From an uncultured Lachnospiraceae bacterium (GTDB lineage Bacteria; Bacillota; Clostridia; Lachnospirales; Lachnospiraceae): DNA of 47,270 nucleotides. The position numbers and the translations under genes are program-made. The notes beneath the pieces were generated by a model that had not been told where the DNA came from, did no database searches, and saw only the letters and a program-made list of their open reading frames with translations. Below are positions 8,742-17,233 of this stretch, in pieces. The number at the start of each line of letters is the position of its first letter. Positions within the stretch are counted from its first letter, which is position 1. The stretch covers positions 1 through 47,270 of the forward strand of contig CADAXW010000007.1 of NCBI GenBank assembly GCA_902792005.1. Reading direction: 5' to 3'.

Positions 8742-9763
8742 TACTCACAATTTTAAAGATCCTGGGTATCATCCTCCTTTGCATTATCGGACTGCTCCTG
8801 CTTCTGCTGATCCTGGTCCTGGTGGTTCCCATCCGGTACAGGGTGGAAGGAGCCTTCACAGAGGAGCAAAAGTTTGCCAAAGGAAAGGTCCGATGGATGT
8901 TCTTCCGGGTTTTGGGACATTTCGACAAGGACGAAGGCCTTCTGGGAGAAGTGAAGGTCGCCTGGTTTACGGTGAAACGATTCGAGAGAAAGTTCGGTAA
9001 GGATGAAGAGGTCCAGGTGATCGAAGAGGCCGGCGGACAGACGCTGGAGGAAGCAATCCAGGAGCTGGAGGAGAAGGAAGCTGCCGAAGAGCAGAAGAAG
9101 GCAGAGGAAGCGAAGGCTGCCGATGCGAAGAAGGCAGAGGTTACGAAGCCTGCTGAAGCCGGGAAGGCAGAGGAAGCAAAGACCGCTGAAGCGAAGAAGG
9201 CAGAGGAAGCAAAGACCGCCGACGCCAAGAAGACGGAAACAGCTTCGGAAGCCGGTAAGAAAGCAGACACCGGAGGCGTTCCGCCGGATCAGCCGAAAGC
9301 TCCGGAGATCGACATGACGGTGGGAAAAGACGCACCGGAGGAGAAGAAGGCACCCGGAGAAGAGGTCATCGACAAGATCGAGGACAACTGGGACAAGATG
9401 AATCGGAAGATGAGTCATCTGCAGCAGTTCTGGGAAAGACCTGCAACCCAGCGAACCTGGGAACGGCTGAAAAAGATACTGGGGAAGTGGCTGAAACACC
9501 TGAAACCGACGAAGGCGAAGGTGGATATGCATTTCGGTTTCACCTCTCCGGCGACGACGGGGTCGATGCTTGGGTATATGGCAAGATTCTATCCCTTGTA
9601 CGGAAACTGGCTGACGATCTATCCGGACTTCTACTACAAGGTGTTTGAAGCGGAAGGATTTGTGAAGGGACGTATCCGTATCGGTACATTTGCGATCCCC
9701 GCACTGTTCCTGTATCTCAGAAAAGATACGCGAAGAACCATAAAGCTTGCCAAGAAGATATAA
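8732..9763 (+). CDS. ytfI: DUF2953 (YtfI-type) membrane-anchored protein with a long Ala/Lys/Glu insert
   Basis: 343 residues. Residues about 5-35 form an N-terminal membrane anchor (ILLCIIGLLLLLLILVLVV), then PIRYRVEG. The C-terminal part has the DUF2953 hallmark: a GFTSPATTG turn followed by YPLYGNWLTIYPDFYY and GRIRIG. Between them, residues about 100-210 form a TolA-like stretch of KAEEAK/KTAEAK units that is not part of the domain and is probably an extended or helical spacer. In Bacillus ytfI lies directly before ytfJ, as it does here. The function is not established. The ATG lies inside the end of the preceding gene, with GGAAGGGG upstream. Confidence 0.8.
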   Translation: MAVVLTILKILGIILLCIIGLLLLLLILVLVVPIRYRVEGAFTEEQKFAKGKVRWMFFRVLGHFDKDEGLLGEVKVAWFTVKRFERKFGKDEEVQVIEEAGGQTLEEAIQELEEKEAAEEQKKAEEAKAADAKKAEVTKPAEAGKAEEAKTAEAKKAEEAKTADAKKTETASEAGKKADTGGVPPDQPKAPEIDMTVGKDAPEEKKAPGEEVIDKIEDNWDKMNRKMSHLQQFWERPATQRTWERLKKILGKWLKHLKPTKAKVDMHFGFTSPATTGSMLGYMARFYPLYGNWLTIYPDFYYKVFEAEGFVKGRIRIGTFAIPALFLYLRKDTRRTIKLAKKI

Positions 9764-9841
9764 AAGCTATGATAGCTATAATAAATATAAGGATTCAGAG
9801 ATAACGTAATTCGTGAGATAGATATTTAGGAGGATAAGACA

Positions 9842-10258
9842 ATGGCAAACCAGATCACAAAGAATGATTTTAACCAGACCGTAGGTTCTCTGTTCAAGGG
9901 AATGGATGTTTTTCTTACTTCAAAAACCGTTGTAGGAGATCCCATTAAGGTGGGAGATACGACCCTCATCCCGCTGGTGGATGTGAACTTCAGCGTCGGA
10001 GCCGGAGCCATGGGCAATGCAAAGGGAACAAACAATGCAGCCGGCGGCATGGGAGGAAAAATGTCTCCCTCAGCTGTTATCGTGCTCCAGAACGGTACGG
10101 TACGTATGATGCCCATCGCAGAGGAAAGCACTCTTACGAAGGTGCTGGATATGATCCCGGGTGTGACCGAGAAGGTTCAGTCACTTATGGGTAAGAAGAA
10201 TAAGGATGCGGAAGCAGTGGAAGAGACAGTAAAGAACCTGGAGGATGAGGAGTTCTAG
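9842..10258 (+). CDS. ytfJ: YtfJ/GerW family protein
   Basis: 138 residues, starting after a strong AGGAGG site. The family pattern is present: a conserved hydrophobic strand (GDTTLIPLVDVNFSVGAGA), a glycine-rich loop (NNAAGGMGG) and MSPSAVIVLQNGTVRMMPI. In spore formers GerW (YtfJ) is needed for spore germination with some germinants, and many anaerobic Clostridia carry copies with unknown roles. It is the last gene of the group starting at 6044 and ends at the terminator shared with rpmB. Confidence 0.85.
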   Translation: MANQITKNDFNQTVGSLFKGMDVFLTSKTVVGDPIKVGDTTLIPLVDVNFSVGAGAMGNAKGTNNAAGGMGGKMSPSAVIVLQNGTVRMMPIAEESTLTKVLDMIPGVTEKVQSLMGKKNKDAEAVEETVKNLEDEEF

Positions 10259-10279
10259 GAACTCCTGCCGCTGTGAAAT

Positions 10280-10317
10280 AAAAAAATGCGCAACCGATCG
10301 GTTACGCATTTTTTTTA
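10280..10317. terminator. Bidirectional terminator between ytfJ and rpmB
   Basis: The near-perfect hairpin TGCG-c-AACCGATCGGTT-a-CGCA is flanked by A7 on the left and T8 on the right. It lies 22 bases after ytfJ and 16 bases after the convergent rpmB stop. Confidence 0.93.
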
Positions 10318-10332
10318 TCGGAAGTTCCTCGA

Positions 10333-10521
10333 TTACTGTGCTCTCTGTACCTTGTCGGACTTGAGGCAAGATGTGCACACATAGATTCTCTGAGGAGTAC
10401 CATTAACAATCGCACGTACACGCTTGATATTGGGCTTCCAGATTGCATTTGATCTTCTATGAGAGTGGCTCACATTATTTCCGAAGTGAGCAGACTTATC
10501 ACAATAAAAACACTTAGCCAT
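10333..10521 (-). CDS. rpmB: 50S ribosomal protein L28
   Basis: This 62-residue protein has the whole L28 pattern: MAKCFYCDKSAHFGNNVSHSHRR, then KPNIKRVRA and a C-terminal VCTSCLKS. The paired cysteines (C4/C7 and the late CTSC pair) mark the zinc-binding form. It binds 23S rRNA in the large subunit. AAGGAGGTG stands eight bases before the ATG. In Firmicutes rpmB is usually divergent from the yloU-yloV (asp23-fakA) genes, as here. Confidence 0.97.
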   Translation of the reverse strand: MAKCFYCDKSAHFGNNVSHSHRRSNAIWKPNIKRVRAIVNGTPQRIYVCTSCLKSDKVQRAQ

Positions 10522-10578
10522 GGTTCCGGCACCTCCTTCACAACGTAAATTTGCCTAAACAGGCTCGCAACAAGTGAT

Positions 10579-10607
10579 ATATTAACAGAAATGAAAGCGG
10601 TATGCAA
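10579..10607 (-). promoter_or_regulatory. Promoter of rpmB
   Basis: On the minus strand TTGCAT (10602-10607), a 17-base spacer and TAATAT (10579-10584) precede rpmB, leaving a leader of about 50 bases. Confidence 0.65.
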
Positions 10608-10697
10608 GAGAAATTTTTATTTTTTTTCTATATAATGGTTTTTTGCGGAAATCCCTTAGAATTCCGTGAAATTATTCCCTTTTCCTTCAAAATAGTA

Positions 10698-10703
10698 TAT
10701 AAT
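10698..10703 (+). promoter_or_regulatory. Possible -10 box of the asp23-fakA-recG operon
   Basis: A perfect TATAAT lies 40 bases before the asp23 start in an AT-rich stretch. No convincing -35 hexamer is seen at 16-18 bases, so this promoter call is tentative. Confidence 0.4.
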
Positions 10704-10742
10704 GACTATAACTGTGTCAAGTGAAGGAAAGGAGGACGGCTT

Positions 10743-11102
10743 ATGGCTGGAAAGGTCGAAGGGGAGAACGGAAATATCGCCATCGATAAGGTAGTTGTGG
10801 AAGAGTTTGCGGGTCATGCGGCACTGGATTGCTTCGGTATCGTGGGAATGGCTGCGATCAGCATGCGGGACGGACTTGCAAAGCTGCTGAAGGGCAGTTC
10901 TGTCAGCAAGGGAGTAAATGTGACCGCGGACGAAAAAGGACATCTGATCATTGAATTCCACATCATTGTTGCCTATGGCGTTAGTATCCGCACCGTCGTA
11001 AGCAATCTGATCAAGACAGTAAAGTACCAGGTAGAGGACTACACAAATATGAAGGTGAAAACCATTAACGTATATGTTGAGGGTGTTCGCGTGATCGACT
11101 AA
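10743..11102 (+). CDS. Asp23/Gls24 (YloU) family protein
   Basis: This is a 119-residue protein of the Asp23/DUF322 family: GNIAIDKVVVEEFAGHAALDCFGIVGM at the start, a central GVNVTADEKGHLIIEFHI strand pair, and IRTVVSNLIKTVKYQVEDYTNMKVKTINVYVEGV at the end. Family members are cytoplasmic or membrane-surface proteins linked to envelope stress and, in YloU, paired with the fatty-acid kinase gene that follows. AAGGAGG stands upstream of the ATG. It is the first gene of a long operon to 18502. Confidence 0.9.
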   Translation: MAGKVEGENGNIAIDKVVVEEFAGHAALDCFGIVGMAAISMRDGLAKLLKGSSVSKGVNVTADEKGHLIIEFHIIVAYGVSIRTVVSNLIKTVKYQVEDYTNMKVKTINVYVEGVRVID

Positions 11103-11116
11103 GGAGGGTCTGACCT

Positions 11117-12889
11117 TTGAAAACCATTGACGCTTTGCTTTTGCAGAAGCTTTTTGTTGCAGCGGCAAACAATCTTAGTAACAACAAAGAGTACATCAAT
11201 GAGCTGAATGTCTTCCCGGTACCGGACGGAGATACCGGAACGAATATGACGCTGACCATCATGGCGGCTGCCGCAGATGTACAGAGTCAGAAGAACCCCA
11301 CCATTGATTCCCTTTCCAAGGCCATCTCCGGCGGCTCTCTTCGAGGCGCAAGGGGAAATTCCGGCGTGATCCTTTCTCAGCTTTTCCGGGGATTCTGCAA
11401 GGATATCCGGGGGAAAAAGGAGCTTACGCTGGTAGATCTTGTGTCAGGCTTCGAGCGTGGTGTGGAAACAGCATATAAAGCAGTTATGAAGCCGAAGGAG
11501 GGAACGATCCTTACGGTTGCAAGGGGTATATCCGAAAAAGCCACCGAGCTTCTGATGGAGGATGAGGATTATCCGATCGTTGAGTTCGCAGAGCAGGTGG
11601 TAAGCCACGGGGAAAAGGTGCTGGAGCACACGCCCGAGCTTCTTCCGGTTCTGAAGGAAGCCGGGGTGGTGGATTCCGGCGGACAGGGTCTGATCGAGAT
11701 CCTGCGGGGAATCCTCATCTGTCTGAAGGGAGGCACCGTGGAGCTGGAGGACGCCGGTCAGCCGGTAAAGCTTGCCAGGGGTGCAGGCGTTCTGGATGAT
11801 GTTCCGAAGGCACGGCCCACCTACAGTGCTGCCAGTGGCAAGGAAGACATCTCTACGGCAGATATCAAATTCGGATACTGTACGGAGTTTATCATCCTGC
11901 TGGAGAAGGAGCTTCCGGACGAAGAGGTGGATAAGCTGAAGGAGTACCTGCTTTCCATCGGTGATTCACTTGTTTGCGTTGCAGATGAGGAACTGGTCAA
12001 GGTACATGTTCATACGAATCATCCCGGTCTTGCCTTTGAGAAGGCGCTGGAATACGGTCAGCTGACCCGGATGAAGATCGATAATATGCGGGAAGAGCAC
12101 TCCGAACGGGTGGAGCTGGAGGCGCAGCGGGCCCAGGAACAGGAGGCTGCATTTAAGCAGATCAAGCTGGAACGGAAGGATTCGGGCAAGACAGCGGAGA
12201 AGAAGGAAGAAAAGCCCGCCCAGCCACCGAAGAAATACGGCTTTATCGCAGTGGCAGCCGGAGAGGGTCTGGTGAAGATCTTAGAGGAGATCGGTGTGGA
12301 TCACGTGATCTCCGGTGGTCAGACCATGAATCCCAGCACGGATGATATCCTGAATGCCATTGATCAGGTGAATGCTGAGCATGTATTCGTGCTTCCGAAT
12401 AATAAGAATATCATTCTGGCAGCCAATCAGGCAGCCGGTATCTGTAAATCGAAGAAGGTAGTTGTGATCCCTTCCAAGACGGTTCCCCAGGGGATCGGTG
12501 CCATGATCGCATTTTCGGATGAAGCCGAACCGGAGGATAACCGTATTGCGATGGTATCGGCGATGGAAAGTGTAAAGACCGGAGAGGTCACATTTTCCGT
12601 GCGTGATACCTCTGTTGAGGGCAAGTCGATCCTGAAGGGGGATATCATGGGCATCAATGACGAGGGCATTGCCGTTGTAGGTGCTGAGATCGCGGATGTA
12701 ACCGAGCGGCTGATCGATGGAATGATCGATGAGGACGCAGGTCTTATCACCATCTACTACGGCTCCGATACCCCCGCGGAAGAGGCGGAGAAGCTGAACC
12801 AGAAGCTCGCCGAGAAGTATCCGGATGTGGAAATGGACCTGCATGACGGAGGCCAGCCCATCTACTATTACATCGTATCGGTAGAGTAA
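11117..12889 (+). CDS. fakA: Fatty acid kinase catalytic subunit FakA-like (DAK2 domain, YloV)
   Basis: 590 residues, from TTG 11117 with AGGAGG nine bases upstream and 14 bases after asp23. The N-terminal DhaL/DAK2 ATP-binding domain (about 1-200) has the metal and nucleotide motif NVFPVPDGDTGTNM and SGGSLRGARGNSGVILSQ. The middle domain (FGYCTEFIILL ... VKVHVHTNHPG) and the C-terminal domain (ISGGQTMNPSTDDIL ... VFVLPNNKNI) are those of FakA. The enzyme phosphorylates fatty acids presented by a DegV-like FakB. No FakB gene is in this window. A Glu/Lys-rich spacer (about 335-375) joins the middle and C-terminal parts. Length is normal for the family (about 550-590). Confidence 0.92.
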   Translation: MKTIDALLLQKLFVAAANNLSNNKEYINELNVFPVPDGDTGTNMTLTIMAAAADVQSQKNPTIDSLSKAISGGSLRGARGNSGVILSQLFRGFCKDIRGKKELTLVDLVSGFERGVETAYKAVMKPKEGTILTVARGISEKATELLMEDEDYPIVEFAEQVVSHGEKVLEHTPELLPVLKEAGVVDSGGQGLIEILRGILICLKGGTVELEDAGQPVKLARGAGVLDDVPKARPTYSAASGKEDISTADIKFGYCTEFIILLEKELPDEEVDKLKEYLLSIGDSLVCVADEELVKVHVHTNHPGLAFEKALEYGQLTRMKIDNMREEHSERVELEAQRAQEQEAAFKQIKLERKDSGKTAEKKEEKPAQPPKKYGFIAVAAGEGLVKILEEIGVDHVISGGQTMNPSTDDILNAIDQVNAEHVFVLPNNKNIILAANQAAGICKSKKVVVIPSKTVPQGIGAMIAFSDEAEPEDNRIAMVSAMESVKTGEVTFSVRDTSVEGKSILKGDIMGINDEGIAVVGAEIADVTERLIDGMIDEDAGLITIYYGSDTPAEEAEKLNQKLAEKYPDVEMDLHDGGQPIYYYIVSVE

Positions 12890-12910
12890 AATATAGAATG
12901 GGAGATCGCT

Positions 12911-14875
12911 ATGCAGCTTTCGGATCCAGTGACGTCCATCAAAGGGATCGGCGAGAAGACGGCGCTTGCTTTCGGAAAACTGAATATACGGACGGTACAG
13001 GATCTGATCCGTACCTATCCCAGGCGGTATCTGGGGTATGAAACCCCGGTGTCCATCGCGGATGCACCGGAAATGGAGCGTGTCACGATCCAGGGAACGG
13101 TATGTACCTACGTCAAGGTACAGAAGGGACCCAGATACGTCATAACCACCCTTTCCGTTGAGGACGGAAGCGGAAGCGTGGAGATGGTATGGTTCAACAG
13201 TCCATACCTCAGAAGTACATTTCATAAGGGAGATACCTACTGCTTTACGGGGGTGATGCGACGGAAGGGAAAACGCCGGGTCATGGAGCACCCGGAGTTC
13301 TACGCGCCGTATAAGTATCAGGATATGCGCAGCGTGCTGCAGCCCATCTATCCGCTGACGGCAGGGGTTACAAATAATCAGCTTCGAAAGGCGGTCCATG
13401 AGGTTCAGCCTCTGATCCGCACCATGCCGGATCCTCTGTCACCGGAGCTGAGAGAAGAGTATGGATTGATACCTCTGGGACAGGCGGTGGAGTCCATACA
13501 TTTTCCGAAGGATGAGCCGACACTCCGGGAAGCGGTCCGTCGGCTGGCATTTGATGAATTCTATCAGTTTCTCTGTGATGTTCAGAAGATGAGAGAGGAA
13601 AATGTGCGTCTCTCATCCACACATATCCTGAAGGAGGAGGCGGTGTCAAAGCTGCAGGGCTTCCTGGCAGGACTTCCTTACGGACTGACGAAGGGACAGC
13701 AGGATGCGTTAAATGATGTGATCCGGGATATGTCCGGCGGAATGGTGATGAACCGGCTGATCCAGGGAGATGTGGGCTGCGGCAAGACCATCGTTGCGGC
13801 AGCTTCCCTTTTTGTCACGGTGCTTTCGGGATATCAGGGAGCCCTGATGGTTCCCACCGAGGTCCTGGCCATGCAGCATTTTAAGGATCTGGAGAAGCTT
13901 TTTTCACCATACCGACTGAAGGTTGCGCTGCTGACAGGCTCCATGACCGTCAGGCAAAAACGGCAGGTCTATGAAGGGCTTAAGACCGGTGAGATACAGA
14001 TCGTTGTGGGCACCCATGCCCTGATCCAGGAGAAGGTGGAATATCAGTCTCTGGGACTGGTGGTGACGGACGAGCAGCACCGATTCGGCGTACGGCAGAG
14101 AGAACGGCTGGCAGAGAAGGGAGAACTTCCCCATGTGCTGGTCATGAGCGCGACGCCCATCCCCAGGACCCTGGCCATCATTTTATATGCCGATCTGGAT
14201 ATTTCTCTTATCACGGAGCTTCCGGGAGGGAGAAAGAAGATACTGAACTGTGTGGTGGGTACGGATTACAGACCTACCGCCTATCAGTTTATAAAGAAGG
14301 AGGTGGCCGCCGGTCACCAGGCCTACGTGATCTGCCCCAAGGTCGAGGACTCGGAGGGGGTTGAGCTGGAAAATGTAGTCTCCTACGCCGATACCCTGCA
14401 TGAGGTTTACGGCCCGTCTGTGCGGGTAGCATACCTGCATGGGAGGATGAAGGAGGCGGAAAAGCAGAAGATCCTGCAGGACTTCGTGGACCGCACCATC
14501 GACGTTCTGGTATCCACAACCGTCATCGAGGTTGGCATCAATAATCCCAATGCCACGGTGATGATGATCGAAAATGCGGAGCGCTTCGGACTGGCGCAGC
14601 TGCATCAGCTGCGGGGCCGCGTGGGACGGGGCGAGGCCCAGTCCTACTGTATCATGATCAATGTCAATCAGTCCGAGGAGTCAAAGGAGAGGCTGTCGGT
14701 TCTGGAGGAGTCCAATGACGGCTTCCATATCGCAGCAGAGGATCTTCGCCTCAGAGGACCCGGAGACTTCTTCGGTGTGAGACAGAGCGGTGACATCATG
14801 TTCCGGCTGGCGGATATCTATCAGCATGCGGATGTGCTTCACATGGCACAGGATGCTGTGTTAAAAAAGAAATAA
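12911..14875 (+). CDS. recG: ATP-dependent DNA helicase RecG
   Basis: 654 residues. The N-terminal wedge/OB domain (about 1-230) begins SDPVTSIKGIGEKTA. The helicase core follows: Walker A GDVGCGKT, DEQH box in VVTDEQHRFGV, motif III SATPIPRTL, then VSTTVIEVGINNP and LRGRVGRG in the second RecA-like domain. RecG drives fork reversal and Holliday junction migration. The protein ends LADIYQHADVLHMAQDAVLKKK. RecG proteins I recall extend about 25-30 residues beyond this helix, so the C-terminus looks short. The stop is in an A-rich stretch 15 bases before the cellulase gene. Confidence 0.96.
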   Translation: MQLSDPVTSIKGIGEKTALAFGKLNIRTVQDLIRTYPRRYLGYETPVSIADAPEMERVTIQGTVCTYVKVQKGPRYVITTLSVEDGSGSVEMVWFNSPYLRSTFHKGDTYCFTGVMRRKGKRRVMEHPEFYAPYKYQDMRSVLQPIYPLTAGVTNNQLRKAVHEVQPLIRTMPDPLSPELREEYGLIPLGQAVESIHFPKDEPTLREAVRRLAFDEFYQFLCDVQKMREENVRLSSTHILKEEAVSKLQGFLAGLPYGLTKGQQDALNDVIRDMSGGMVMNRLIQGDVGCGKTIVAAASLFVTVLSGYQGALMVPTEVLAMQHFKDLEKLFSPYRLKVALLTGSMTVRQKRQVYEGLKTGEIQIVVGTHALIQEKVEYQSLGLVVTDEQHRFGVRQRERLAEKGELPHVLVMSATPIPRTLAIILYADLDISLITELPGGRKKILNCVVGTDYRPTAYQFIKKEVAAGHQAYVICPKVEDSEGVELENVVSYADTLHEVYGPSVRVAYLHGRMKEAEKQKILQDFVDRTIDVLVSTTVIEVGINNPNATVMMIENAERFGLAQLHQLRGRVGRGEAQSYCIMINVNQSEESKERLSVLEESNDGFHIAAEDLRLRGPGDFFGVRQSGDIMFRLADIYQHADVLHMAQDAVLKKK

Positions 14876-14890
14876 AAAGAGGAAGACAAG

Positions 14891-16624
14891 ATGAGTGATA
14901 ACGAAAACAGGATCGAAGATAAGATCGAAGATAAGATCGAAGATAAGATCGAAGATAAGATCGAAGATAAGGTCGAAGATAAGATCGAAGATAAGATCGA
15001 AGATAAGATCGAAGAGAAACCGCCGAAAAAAGACGGAAATAAGGGGCTTAAGATCGCCATTACCATTCTTGCGGTTCTGGTAGCGGTTCTGGTGGGCTAC
15101 ATCATAACGGACAAAATGAGCGGCTCCGATAAGCAGGATGATACCTCAGCAGCCACGGAGGCAAAGACCGAGGCAAAGACCCAGGCAAAGTCAGAGGCGA
15201 CAACCCAGGCCAAAACAGAAGCGAAAACAGAAGCGAAATCAGAAGCGAAATCAGAGGCGAAATCAGAAGCAAAGACCGAAGCGAAGAAAGAGGGCGAAAC
15301 CAAGACAAAGCCCGCGGTTTATGCGGATGTAAAGAACAGCAATTCCTGGCCGAACGGCGATACATTTGTGGTTCAGTTTGATGTGAATATCAAGAACATG
15401 AAGACCGAGGATGTGGATGACTGGGAGGTTGTGATCCCGGGCTTTACGGGAGCGAAGATCGACCAGGGCTGGAGCGCGAAGTTTGAGATCAAGGGAGACG
15501 AGCTCCACGCAAAGGCTGTGGATTATTCCGAGGTGATCCCTGCAAAGGGAACCGTGAACTTCGGCGTGCAGGTGATCTTTAAGAGCGAAGCCGATTCCAA
15601 GAAGGTCAAGGCGGATCAGGCAAAGGTATTCCTGGATGACAAGGAAGTAACCGAGACCGTGGAGGTTCCTCAGGGCGCGAAGGTTGAGAAGAAGAAGGTG
15701 ACCGAGCCCGAGGACGGAACACCTCTGGAGGTGCACGGAGCCCTGTCCGTAAAGGATACGGATCTGGTGGATCAGAACGGAAAGCAGTACCAGCTGAAGG
15801 GTATCAGCACCCACGGGCTGGCATGGTTCCCGGAGTATGTGAATAAGGAAGCCTTCCAGACCTTCCGGGATGACTGGGGCGCAAATCTGATCCGGCTTGC
15901 CATGTACACAGGCGAGAACGGCGGCTACTGTGCCGGCGGAGATCAGGATAAGCTTAAGAAGATCGTGGAGTCCGGCGTGGAATATGCAACGGAGCTGGGT
16001 ATGTATGTCATCATTGACTGGCATATCCTCAGTGACAATGATCCCAGGACCAATCAGGATGAAGCCATCGCATTCTTTGACGAGATGTCCCAGAAGTATG
16101 CGGATTATAAAAATGTACTCTATGAGATCTGCAATGAGCCCAATGGCGGAACGACCTGGGAGGATATCAAGGAATATGCGGAGGCAGTGATCCCGGTGAT
16201 CCGGAAGAATGCCAAGGATGCGGTGATCATCGTGGGAACCCCCACCTGGTCGCAGGATGTGGATATCGCAGCCAAGGATCCCATCGAAAATGAGACGAAT
16301 ATCATGTATACGCTGCATTTCTATGCAGCAACCCATAAGGATAACATCCGTAATAAGCTGAAGGAGGCAAGAACGGCAGGACTGCCCATCTTCATCTCCG
16401 AGTTCAGCATCTGCGATGCATCCGGAAACGGTGCCGTTGATTATGATTCTGCGGATGAATGGTTCCAGCTGATCAATGATTATAACCTGTCCTATGCAGG
16501 CTGGAATTTATCCAATAAGAACGAGAGCTCATCCCTGATCCGGTCGGATGTGAAGAAGACCTCCGGATGGACGGAAGAGGAGCTTTCCGAGACCGGCGCA
16601 TGGCTGAGGTCTACTATGAAATAG
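14891..16624 (+). CDS. Membrane-anchored GH5 endoglucanase with CBM-like domain
   Basis: 577 residues. Residues 8-43 are nine IEDK-type tetrapeptides. Residues 52-75 form a single membrane anchor (type II, so the enzyme faces outside). Residues 85-140 are an Ala/Lys/Glu/Thr-rich linker. About 142-250 resemble a CBM2-like beta sandwich with two tryptophans (NSWPNGDTFVVQF, GWSAKFEI). About 262-577 are a GH5 (subfamily 2-like) catalytic domain with acid/base E416 in ICNEPNG and nucleophile E504 in FISEFSIC. The reaction expected is endo-hydrolysis of beta-1,4-glucan (cellulose or mixed-linkage glucan) at the cell surface. It sits between recG and rsmD, in the same direction, 15 bases after recG, where no cellulase is normally found. 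Confidence 0.88.
   Translation: MSDNENRIEDKIEDKIEDKIEDKIEDKVEDKIEDKIEDKIEEKPPKKDGNKGLKIAITILAVLVAVLVGYIITDKMSGSDKQDDTSAATEAKTEAKTQAKSEATTQAKTEAKTEAKSEAKSEAKSEAKTEAKKEGETKTKPAVYADVKNSNSWPNGDTFVVQFDVNIKNMKTEDVDDWEVVIPGFTGAKIDQGWSAKFEIKGDELHAKAVDYSEVIPAKGTVNFGVQVIFKSEADSKKVKADQAKVFLDDKEVTETVEVPQGAKVEKKKVTEPEDGTPLEVHGALSVKDTDLVDQNGKQYQLKGISTHGLAWFPEYVNKEAFQTFRDDWGANLIRLAMYTGENGGYCAGGDQDKLKKIVESGVEYATELGMYVIIDWHILSDNDPRTNQDEAIAFFDEMSQKYADYKNVLYEICNEPNGGTTWEDIKEYAEAVIPVIRKNAKDAVIIVGTPTWSQDVDIAAKDPIENETNIMYTLHFYAATHKDNIRNKLKEARTAGLPIFISEFSICDASGNGAVDYDSADEWFQLINDYNLSYAGWNLSNKNESSSLIRSDVKKTSGWTEEELSETGAWLRSTMK
14912..15019 (+). repeat. Nine 12-base tandem repeats inside the cellulase gene
   Basis: The unit ATCGAAGATAAG is repeated nine times. 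The sixth copy starts with G (Val for Ile) and the last is altered (IEEK). Because 12 is a multiple of three, changes in copy number keep the reading frame and alter only the length of the cytoplasmic tail. A second, less regular 12-base repeat (GAAGCGAAATCA type) encodes the extracellular linker near 15219-15290. Confidence 0.95.
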
Positions 16625-16672
16625 CCATGGGAAATAACAGCTCCTTTGAAGCTGGATCAGGCAGGAGGAATT

Positions 16673-17233
16673 ATGAGAGTTATTGCAGGAACCAGACGCA
16701 GCCTTCCTCTGCGGAGTCTTGAGGGGGACGCAACACGTCCCACCGTTGACCGATATAAGGAAACGCTGTTCAATGTCCTTCAGGCAGATATCCCGGGATG
16801 TCGTTTCCTGGATCTCTTTGCAGGCAGCGGCGCCATCGGGATTGAGGCCCTGTCCCGGGGAGCAAGACATGCGGTGCTGGTGGAAAACAGCAGAAAGGCC
16901 ATGGCTGTGATCAAGGAGAATATCCATTTTACCAAATTCGAGGATGAGTCGGATCTGATCCTGTCAGATGCGGTATCCTACGTCAGGGGGCTTCCTACGG
17001 TGGATTTTGACGTCATCTTCATGGATCCTCCTTACAATCATGAGCTGGAGATCGCGGTCCTGGAGGTGCTGGCAGGGAAGAAATTCAAGAACCCGAACGT
17101 CAGGATCGTGGTGGAAGCAGCGTTGGAAGAGGATTTCGACTTTCTGGAGGGCATGCCCTTCCGGATCGAGAAGGTGAAAGCCTATAAAACAAACAAGCAC
17201 ATTTTTATAAGACATGAGGATGCGGAAATATGA
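16673..17233 (+). CDS. rsmD: 16S rRNA (guanine966-N2)-methyltransferase RsmD
   Basis: 186 residues from ATG 16673, which has AGGAGG four bases upstream; MRVIAGTRRSLPL is the family start. An in-frame ATG at 16646 has no ribosome site. The SAM-binding motif is LDLFAGSGAIGIEALSRGA and the catalytic N-methylase motif is FMDPPYNHEL. The enzyme methylates G966 of 16S rRNA during small-subunit assembly. Length matches the family. It overlaps coaD by four bases (ATGA), the usual coupled pair in Firmicutes. Confidence 0.95.
   Translation: MRVIAGTRRSLPLRSLEGDATRPTVDRYKETLFNVLQADIPGCRFLDLFAGSGAIGIEALSRGARHAVLVENSRKAMAVIKENIHFTKFEDESDLILSDAVSYVRGLPTVDFDVIFMDPPYNHELEIAVLEVLAGKKFKNPNVRIVVEAALEEDFDFLEGMPFRIEKVKAYKTNKHIFIRHEDAEI

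Noticed and set aside
14912-15019. Regular repeats that at first resemble a CRISPR-like array.
   Set aside because: The unit is 12 bases, contiguous without spacers and in frame with the cellulase gene.
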